A DNA stretch of 18,735 nt from ATZT02 sp038124905 (lineage in GTDB: Bacteria; Actinomycetota; Actinomycetes; S36-B12; UBA5976): positions 1-18,735 of the forward strand of contig JAYPCW010000021.1 in assembly GCA_038124905.1 (NCBI GenBank). The letters run 5' to 3'. Below are positions 13,698 to 18,735 of this stretch, piece by piece (positions within the stretch are counted from its first letter, which is position 1; every line of letters begins with the position of its first letter). The translations under genes and the position numbers were made by a program. Below the pieces are notes generated by a model that made no database searches, was not told where the DNA came from, and saw nothing but the letters and a program-made list of their open reading frames with translations.

Positions 13698-14283
13698 GCT
13701 TCACCACCTCGATCGTTTCTGTTTTCATGGCCGCAATGAGATTGCCCACCTGATTTGGAGCTAATGCCACAACTACAGTAATCGTGCTGGCATATCCTGA
13801 TCCATCTTTAATTACCTCTGACGTGTTAATTGAACTCATTAAATTTTCAGCCTGAAGTGTCTCAGGATTAACCCACCACAGATCTATGGTGTCATTGATT
13901 TGCAAATTTGGAGGAACACTGCCTAAAGGTAGCTGCATTGCTACTGTACGCAAGTTTTTATCACTGCCGAGCATTGAATTTGAAATCAATTCATTTGCAT
14001 AGATATTTCTTGCAACCGTCTTACCGATCACAACTTCTTCAGCTACCGGATATGATCCTTGTGCCTGTGATAAGTCCACCCAGATGGTTTTGACGTCTTC
14101 ATTGCTTATTACCTGACCAAAAGGTAAATCTCGCACAGCGACTATTGCCCCGTTACGCTGCTTGGCACCTTGAAGTGAGCGGTACATAATAGTAAAGCTA
14201 ATTAAAATTAAAAGTATTCCAAAAGTAGCCATGAGTTTACGCCGATCTGGTAACAACGCTCTTGGCTTTGTTTTAAACTTCAC
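13687..14283 (-). CDS. CpaB/RcpC-like SAF-domain membrane protein
   Basis: A 198-residue protein with a basic cytoplasmic N-terminus (KFKTKPRALLPDRRK), one membrane helix at about 18-35 (ATFGILLILISFTIMY) and an extracytoplasmic SAF domain at about 46-108 (AVRDLPFGQVISNEDV, later GKTVARNIYANELI). A second small beta domain follows (112-195) and includes VPPNLQINDTIDLW. The layout is that of CpaB/RcpC proteins of Flp/Tad pili, which assemble around the outer-membrane secretin; an actinobacterium has none, so the role must differ, perhaps binding cell-wall polymers. Together with the downstream TadZ-like ATPase it forms a CpaB-CpaE pair without the rest of the pilus genes. Start is GTG, overlapping the upstream gene by 11 bases, so the three genes are translationally coupled. 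Confidence 0.82.
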   Translation of the reverse strand: MKFKTKPRALLPDRRKLMATFGILLILISFTIMYRSLQGAKQRNGAIVAVRDLPFGQVISNEDVKTIWVDLSQAQGSYPVAEEVVIGKTVARNIYANELISNSMLGSDKNLRTVAMQLPLGSVPPNLQINDTIDLWWVNPETLQAENLMSSINTSEVIKDGSGYASTITVVVALAPNQVGNLIAAMKTETIEVVKHES

Positions 14284-14809
14284 GAGATTTCACCGCTACT
14301 AAAAAATTAGATTGCGTTAGTGCCACGTCCCCAAACTCGGATTCAACTTCAAAATGATCTTGATAAATTCGCTTAATCTCACCGCTTAACGACAGAGAAT
14401 TAGGTAGAAGAAAGCTAACTACTGAATGAGAAATCATCCACTGCCTAAGCGTTGAGTTTAGACTCCAACTTTCTTCTAATCTATTTGCTGGTTTTGTAGA
14501 GATATTCAGATTTTTTATTGCTATCAGACTTGACAACTTAATTGCATAGACTCTTGATTCATCTACTGCTAAAAGATGATCGCTATTGGCCTGCAAGATT
14601 TTTAATTTTTGCCAACCCATATCCATGACTAGTATTTCTAAATTAACGTTTATTCGCGCGCGTAATCTGTCAGCTAAAATTTGATGAGCAATTTCGCCGC
14701 GAGCTTCGGCGAAGGCGAATTCTTCTCTAGCAAGTGCAACCAAGCCTGCCGCCTGCAATTCTATATTTTTCTCGACACTGCTTAAAAAGTCACTTTTCAT
14801 TTGGATCAT
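14273..14809 (-). CDS. Conserved actinobacterial protein of unknown function
   Basis: A 178-residue soluble protein without a signal peptide or membrane segment. The N-terminal third (1-55) is helical and charged (LVALAREEFAFAEARGEIAH, then DRLRARI). The remainder is predicted mostly beta, with runs such as DHLLAVDESRVYAIKLSSLIAIKNL (about 77-101), suggesting an Sm/SH3-like barrel. I recall similar proteins (DRLRA near a barrel-like C-terminus) next to SAF-domain and Rv3235-family genes in other actinobacteria, but I cannot name the family. First gene of the three-gene operon with the CpaB- and TadZ-like proteins. ATG at 14809 or the fourth codon ATG (14800) could be the start; neither has a strong SD. 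Confidence 0.7.
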   Translation of the reverse strand: MIQMKSDFLSSVEKNIELQAAGLVALAREEFAFAEARGEIAHQILADRLRARINVNLEILVMDMGWQKLKILQANSDHLLAVDESRVYAIKLSSLIAIKNLNISTKPANRLEESWSLNSTLRQWMISHSVVSFLLPNSLSLSGEIKRIYQDHFEVESEFGDVALTQSNFLVAVKSREV

Positions 14810-14843
14810 GTTGTACTAACTGGTAAATATTGGCAAGTTATTT

Positions 14844-14858
14844 GTGACTGTTGGTCAC
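14844..14858. promoter_or_regulatory. Inverted repeat GTGAC-N5-GTCAC, candidate operator
   Basis: A perfect 5-bp inverted repeat with a 5-base spacer lies in the 54-base gap between the divergent unknown gene (start 14809) and the Rv3235-family gene (start 14864). Position and symmetry fit a dimeric regulator site controlling either gene; five-base arms are also possible by chance. Confidence 0.3.
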
Positions 14859-14863
14859 TTTAG

Positions 14864-15403
14864 GTGAGTTCGCTTGACAAAAATGCAGAAGTGTTAGACA
14901 GTACCCCCTCGCAATCTGGGGGTCGTCAAGAAATGCAACTAAAGCCAGTAGCCAAAGTCGGTCAGATCATTAGCAACATTGCTCCACCCAAGCAATCAAA
15001 GTTAATTTTCCTACAAGAGCAATTCGATTTAGAACTATGTTTAACCTTTCCCCCGCTAGAGATTGACGAGGCTTCTTTACGCAAGCTTCCTGATCCAAAA
15101 ACCTGGACTGAACAATTGGCAATAGGTATAGCAGAAGTTCTCGTTGGTGATCGCCCAGCGTTTCAATTAATCCGTTATCTAGCTTTTGATGTTTATTGCT
15201 CTGTTGAAAGGCAAGCAATCAAGCACCAATCTGATGCTAAAAGGGTTCGGCCACTCTTGAGGTGTGTTCAAGTGTCTCAATTGAATGAAACCGTTGTTAA
15301 TGCCAGCGCTGTGATTCAAAAAGGTTTGAGAGGAAGAGCAATGGCTATGCGTCTAGTAGCGGAATCTGATAGATGGCGGTGTACTGAGCTATTGGTAGCG
15401 TGA
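14864..15403 (+). CDS. Rv3235-family protein (DUF6459-like)
   Basis: A 179-residue protein. The first 75 residues are polar and low in structure. The C-terminal 100 carry the family pattern: a helix with LAIGIAEVLVGDRPAFQLIRYL (about 85-106), then a cone-like beta region RVRPLLRCVQVSQLNETVVNASAVIQ (127-152), and the terminal GRAMAMRLVAESDRWRCTELLVA where W-R-C-T-x-L is the hallmark. The fold resembles SecA-associated and NTF2-like small domains; function is unknown. In Mycobacterium tuberculosis Rv3235 lies a few genes from secA1 and HPF, and the same proximity is kept here, with secA facing it tail to tail. Start is GTG at 14864 without a clear SD. Confidence 0.8.
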   Translation: MSSLDKNAEVLDSTPSQSGGRQEMQLKPVAKVGQIISNIAPPKQSKLIFLQEQFDLELCLTFPPLEIDEASLRKLPDPKTWTEQLAIGIAEVLVGDRPAFQLIRYLAFDVYCSVERQAIKHQSDAKRVRPLLRCVQVSQLNETVVNASAVIQKGLRGRAMAMRLVAESDRWRCTELLVA

Positions 15404-15499
15404 AAGTTCACTATTAGTTCAAAAATCTTATTTTAATGTACTTTTTCAACACAGCACTCGTTAAAATCTTTAACCGCGCTGCTCTGATAAGCGAGATGG

Positions 15500-18172
15500 C
15501 TATACCTTAAGTCCGTGACACTTCTTATATTTTTTCCCAGAACCACAAGGACATGGTTCATTCCTGCCAACTGTCTCACCACGAGCAACTGGCGTCCTCT
15601 TTGGCCCAGTTGAGCCATTTGTATCTAGTGATGGTGCCGAATACTGCAGGTTGTCCTCTTTAGGCTTTGGGATTGTTGGGTCACTTAAATTCACTTGCGC
15701 GTTAAAGACCAGCCCCACTACTTGCTCTTTAATTGAATCCATCATCGCTACAAATAGGTCATAGCCCTCCCTTTGATACTCCACTAATGGATCTCTTTGC
15801 CCCATTGCTCTAAGACCTATTCCCTCTTGCAGGTAGTCCATCTCATAAAGATGTTCTCGCCATTTCTTGTCTAAGACCGCAAGCATCACTTGTCGTTCCA
15901 ATTCACGCATAACAACTGGGGAAAGCGTGGTCTCTCTTACTCGATATGCAGCTAAGGCATCCGCTACTACTGCTTCAATAATCGAAGCTTGATCAATCGT
16001 GCCACCTAAATCACTGCGAATCTTTTCATGGGTAATGCTTATTGGGTACAGCGTCTTGAATGCCCTCCAGAGCGCATCCAAATCCCACTCTTCTTCAAAA
16101 CCTTCACCTGTTGCTGCAGACACATAATCTTGAAGAGTTTCGGTAATAAAGAGCTGCACTTGTTCAGAGAGGTCTTGGCCTTCTAATATTTTGTTTCGCT
16201 CCGCATAGACGACTTGGCGTTGCAGATTAAGTACTTCGTCATACTTTAAAACATTTTTACGAATTTCAAAATTCTGCTGCTCTACTTGAGTTTGAGCGTT
16301 TTTAATGGCATTGGTAACCATTTTGGCTTCAATTGGCTGATCGTCAGGTACATTAAATCTTCTTAAAAAGGCATCAACTAAATCGGCATTAAACCTACGC
16401 ATTAAATCATCTTGTAAAGACAAATAAAATCTAGAAGCTCCCGGATCTCCTTGGCGACCAGACCGACCTCTTAATTGGTTATCGATACGCCTGGACTCAT
16501 GTCGTTCGGTTCCTAATACATAAAGTCCACCCGCAGCCACTACTTCGTCATGTTCGTTGCTTACTTGAGCCGTGGCTTTCTCAACTTCTTCTAAATACGC
16601 CTTTGTGTAGAGAGCTAAATCTTCCTCAGGATCCAATCCTCGTTTTGCCAGATTTTCTTGAGCAATAAATTCAGGATTTCCACCCAACATGATGTCGGTT
16701 CCACGCCCCGCCATGTTCGTGGCAACAGTTACTGCGAATTTACGACCAGCTTCAGCAACGATACTTGCTTCTCTTTCATGATTCTTTGCATTTAAGACTT
16801 CGTGCTTGATTCCACGCTTCGCTAATAATTTGCTTAACAGTTCAGATTTTTCGACGCTTACTGTACCAATTAATATCGGCTGACCTTGGGCATTCCTCAC
16901 CGCTACGTCATCAATCACTGCTTTATATTTTGCTTCCTCGGTACGGAAGATTAAATCAGAATTGTCTACTCTGGCCATTGGCTTATTTGTTGGTATGGGA
17001 ATTACACCTAATTTATAAATTTTGTCAAACTCCGAAGCTTCAGTCATGGCTGTACCGGTCATACCGGAAAGCGTGTTATATAGCCTGAAGTAATTTTGCA
17101 GTGTAATCGAGGCCAAAGTTTGATTTTCTTGTTTTATTTCAACACCTTCTTTAGCTTCTATTGCCTGGTGCATACCTTCGCTGTAACGGCGACCTTGCAA
17201 AATGCGCCCAGTGTGTTCGTCAATGATTAAAACTTCACCATTCATGACGACATAGTCGCGATCTTTGCGATAAATTTCTTTGGCTTTTAAAGCATTATTT
17301 AAATACCCAATTAAAGGTGTATTGGCTGATTCATACAAATTATCTATCTTTAGAGCTTTTTCAACTTTAGCGATTCCCTCTTCTAGCACTCCCACGGTGC
17401 GCTTTTTTAAGTCAATCTCATAATCTTCTTCAACTCTTAAGTTCATTACTAGTCGAGAAAATACTTTGTATTGATCGGTGGTGCCATCTGCTGGTCCACT
17501 AATTATTAAAGGAGTTCTCGCCTCGTCGATTAAAATTGAGTCAACTTCATCCACTACTGCAAAATTGTGCCCACGCTGCACTTTTGAACTTGGGCTCCAA
17601 GCCATGTTGTCTCTTAGGTAATCAAAACCAAATTCATTATTTGTTCCATAAGTAATGTCACAGAGATATGATGCACGCTTTTGTTCGCTATCTTGCATTG
17701 AAGTAATTGTTCCTACGGTCAAACCTAAGAATCGATGTATCCGACCCATCCACTCGGCATCACGACTTGCTAAGTACTCATTTACCGTCACTACATGCAC
17801 ACCTTTTTGGCTAATCGCATTTAAATAAACTGGCAACGTAGAAACTAGAGTTTTTCCTTCACCGGTTTTCATTTCTGCAATGTTGCCTAAATGCAGTGCA
17901 GCCCCACCCATAATTTGAACGTCATAGTGTCGCTGACCCAGAGTTCTTTTAGCTGCCTCACGTACTGTGGCAAAAGCCTCAGGTAAGAGATCATCTAAAC
18001 TCTCACCATTTTGATAACGAGTCCTATAAGTCTCGGTAAGAGCCTTTAGCTCATCGTCGCTAAGACCTTCAATTTCAGGTTCAAGTGCGTTAACTGCCTT
18101 AACAATTGCATTAAGATTTTTTAAAATTCTGCCTTCTCCGGCACGCAGAATTTTGTCAAAAATGGCAGGCAC
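15500..18172 (-). CDS. secA: Preprotein translocase ATPase SecA
   Basis: The motor of the Sec pathway: it binds preproteins and, with ATP, drives them through SecYEG. This is an 890-residue complete SecA. NBD1 has Walker A TGEGKT (103-108), then YGTNNEFGFDYLRDN (175-189) and the DEVD box (208-211). The preprotein cross-linking domain follows (about 225-370), then NBD2 with VATNMAGRGTDIMLGG and RGRSGRQGDPG, the helical scaffold (about 610-800), and a C-terminal zinc-binding tail CPCGSGKKYKKCH (874-886) of the SecB/ribosome-binding type. Start is GTG with AGAGGAG seven bases upstream. It follows the HPF gene by 30 bases, the usual actinobacterial order, and is convergent with the Rv3235-family gene across 96 bases with no clear terminator. 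Confidence 0.98.
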   Translation of the reverse strand: MPAIFDKILRAGEGRILKNLNAIVKAVNALEPEIEGLSDDELKALTETYRTRYQNGESLDDLLPEAFATVREAAKRTLGQRHYDVQIMGGAALHLGNIAEMKTGEGKTLVSTLPVYLNAISQKGVHVVTVNEYLASRDAEWMGRIHRFLGLTVGTITSMQDSEQKRASYLCDITYGTNNEFGFDYLRDNMAWSPSSKVQRGHNFAVVDEVDSILIDEARTPLIISGPADGTTDQYKVFSRLVMNLRVEEDYEIDLKKRTVGVLEEGIAKVEKALKIDNLYESANTPLIGYLNNALKAKEIYRKDRDYVVMNGEVLIIDEHTGRILQGRRYSEGMHQAIEAKEGVEIKQENQTLASITLQNYFRLYNTLSGMTGTAMTEASEFDKIYKLGVIPIPTNKPMARVDNSDLIFRTEEAKYKAVIDDVAVRNAQGQPILIGTVSVEKSELLSKLLAKRGIKHEVLNAKNHEREASIVAEAGRKFAVTVATNMAGRGTDIMLGGNPEFIAQENLAKRGLDPEEDLALYTKAYLEEVEKATAQVSNEHDEVVAAGGLYVLGTERHESRRIDNQLRGRSGRQGDPGASRFYLSLQDDLMRRFNADLVDAFLRRFNVPDDQPIEAKMVTNAIKNAQTQVEQQNFEIRKNVLKYDEVLNLQRQVVYAERNKILEGQDLSEQVQLFITETLQDYVSAATGEGFEEEWDLDALWRAFKTLYPISITHEKIRSDLGGTIDQASIIEAVVADALAAYRVRETTLSPVVMRELERQVMLAVLDKKWREHLYEMDYLQEGIGLRAMGQRDPLVEYQREGYDLFVAMMDSIKEQVVGLVFNAQVNLSDPTIPKPKEDNLQYSAPSLDTNGSTGPKRTPVARGETVGRNEPCPCGSGKKYKKCHGLKV

Positions 18173-18202
18173 TAAAGAGCTCCTCTAGATAAAAGTAAAA
18201 TA

Positions 18203-18511
18203 CTAATGGTGATTCTGTTTTCTTTCAGATATTTTTCTCAATTGTAATTCTAACTTCTTAACCGCAACATCTAACGCAGCTGTCATTTGCGGGGCCTTTG
18301 CCGTCGCTCGCAATAAAGTTCCGGCACCTTTTGCAGTTAAGTCGACCTTGAAACCTTCTTTGGTTTGTCGTTTATTTGCTTCGTGAGTAACTTCCACGTC
18401 TAGAACTGCAATATTGATCCCAAATCGATCAACATGTCCCGCTTGGGAAATTGCGTGTTCTTTGAAAGTCGGGGTGATATCGGCGTGACGACCGCGAATT
18501 GTGATTTCCAT
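18203..18511 (-). CDS. hpf: Ribosome hibernation promoting factor, short form (HPF/RaiA)
   Basis: A 102-residue ribosome-associated inhibitor that binds the 30S decoding channel in resting cells. The beta-alpha-beta-beta-beta-alpha domain is complete: MEITIRGRHADITPTFKEHA (1-20), VLDVEVTHEANKRQTKEGFKVDLTAKG (36-62), and the closing helix TAALDVAVKKLELQLRKISERK (77-98). It then stops at QNHH. Actinobacterial HPFs are normally the long form, about 200 residues or more, with a C-terminal domain that dimerises ribosomes into 100S. That domain is missing, and the 30 bases before secA leave no room for it. The start ATG has AAAGGTG five bases upstream. Directly upstream of secA, probably in one operon. 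Confidence 0.92.
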   Translation of the reverse strand: MEITIRGRHADITPTFKEHAISQAGHVDRFGINIAVLDVEVTHEANKRQTKEGFKVDLTAKGAGTLLRATAKAPQMTAALDVAVKKLELQLRKISERKQNHH

Positions 18512-18735
18512 ATTTCACCTTTCAAATTAAACGACTTGGTATGGCACCTAACCGATCGACCTGGTCTTCGACCCCACATTCGCCTGCGGCAAATTTCGCA
18601 ACTTTTTGTTACTACTTTTCGTCACCAGTTAGCACTCCTGATCTGCAGAAGGTAACCAGGCAGGACTTACTTCTAAACCGCACCGTGCTCGTCAAGTTTC
18701 CTTGACTTACGTGGACCGCTTTGCCTGCGACTAGC
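18512..18735. other. Non-coding stretch upstream of hpf with a GNRA-capped hairpin
   Basis: No gene can be supported here on either strand: the open frames are short and do not have the codon use of the neighbours. In most actinobacteria a comF gene lies on this side of hpf, but its PRTase motif is not visible. The stretch is less A+T-rich than the flanking genes. On the minus strand the RNA would contain GUCAAG-GAAA-CUUGAC (18691-18706), a perfect 6-bp stem with a GAAA tetraloop, and GGUC-GAA-GACC near 18571. Together these suggest a structured hpf-secA leader or a small RNA. The promoter of hpf-secA should lie within it (TTTAAT near 18530 as a possible -10). Confidence 0.4.
18691..18706 (-). 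ncRNA. Hairpin with GAAA tetraloop (possible structured RNA element)
   Basis: On the minus strand a 6-bp perfect stem is closed by GAAA, a GNRA loop typical of functional RNAs. It is not followed by a U-run, so it does not look like a terminator. It may belong to a larger folded RNA that extends past the right edge, or be chance. Confidence 0.3.

Noticed and set aside
13483..13764. Plus-strand frame of 93 codons
   Set aside because: Lies opposite the start of the TadZ-like gene and the end of the SAF gene, both well supported; no recognisable protein pattern.
15404..15499. Terminator between the Rv3235-family gene and secA
   Set aside because: The GTGAA-AG-TTCAC palindrome at 15401-15412 has a two-base loop and no following T-run; no convincing hairpin for either strand.
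18434..18655. Plus-strand frame of 73 codons at the right end
   Set aside because: Antisense to hpf and its leader; composition does not look like a protein of this genome.
18512..18735. C-terminal part of a comF gene on the minus strand
   Set aside because: comF is the usual neighbour and one frame has a faint RRQSG-like stretch, but the PRTase motif (VDDVxTTGAT) is absent and frames end early. Also compared mentally with tmRNA, RNase P RNA and SRP RNA; no conserved core matched.
1..18735. CRISPR, tRNA, rRNA, transposon or defence genes
   Set aside because: No repeat-spacer arrays, no tRNA-like cloverleaf with CCA-type end, no transposase or integrase, and no defence-family motifs were seen on reading both strands.

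Overview
The window looks like a core-genome segment of a small, A+T-rich actinobacterium. The evidence is the set of families present: SepH (DUF3071), DUF3159, DUF4193, DUF4235, DUF2505, an Rv3235-family protein, an actinobacterial-type ParC, and the dut/DUF4193/suhB and Rv3235/SecA/HPF neighbourhoods that are typical of Actinomycetota. Low G+C, very short or overlapping gene borders, many TTG and GTG starts and several genes reduced to their core domain suggest a streamlined free-living lineage. Freshwater Nanopelagicales (acI) is my best guess, by inference only. I see no tRNA, rRNA, CRISPR array, insertion sequence, phage gene or recognisable defence system.

Left block (1-5422). On the minus strand a tight operon runs dut, DUF3159 membrane protein, 23S rRNA/tRNA m5U methyltransferase (cut by the left edge). 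A small DUF4235 membrane gene on the plus strand lies between dut and DUF4193. Next come a gamma-carbonic-anhydrase-like protein (+), an inositol-monophosphatase family enzyme (-) and a divergent MFS transporter (+).

Middle block (5488-12481), all on the plus strand: the FtsZ regulator SepH, then a ParC-type topoisomerase A subunit that stops exactly where the C-terminal DNA-wrapping domain should begin, a MoaB/MogA protein overlapping parC, a DUF4349 lipoprotein, a solo sugar-ABC ATPase (MsiK/UgpC type), a PfkB sugar kinase, a stand-alone BioY biotin transporter component and a DUF2505 protein. Division, chromosome decatenation and nutrient uptake genes are thus strung together with little space between them.

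Right block (12465-18735). A three-gene minus-strand operon with 11-nt overlaps encodes an uncharacterised protein, a CpaB-like SAF-domain membrane protein and a TadZ/CpaE-like ATPase whose P-loop lacks the usual lysine. It is divergent from an Rv3235-family gene. Then come secA (-) and, upstream of it, a short HPF lacking the dimerisation domain. The last 224 bases have no gene I can support but contain a hairpin with a GNRA-type loop on the minus strand.

The most notable signals are the CTD-less ParC, the short HPF, the orphan CpaB/TadZ-like module next to Rv3235-SecA, and the noncanonical P-loop of its ATPase. I do not see a complete, obviously new system; these are reductions or unusual variants of known families.
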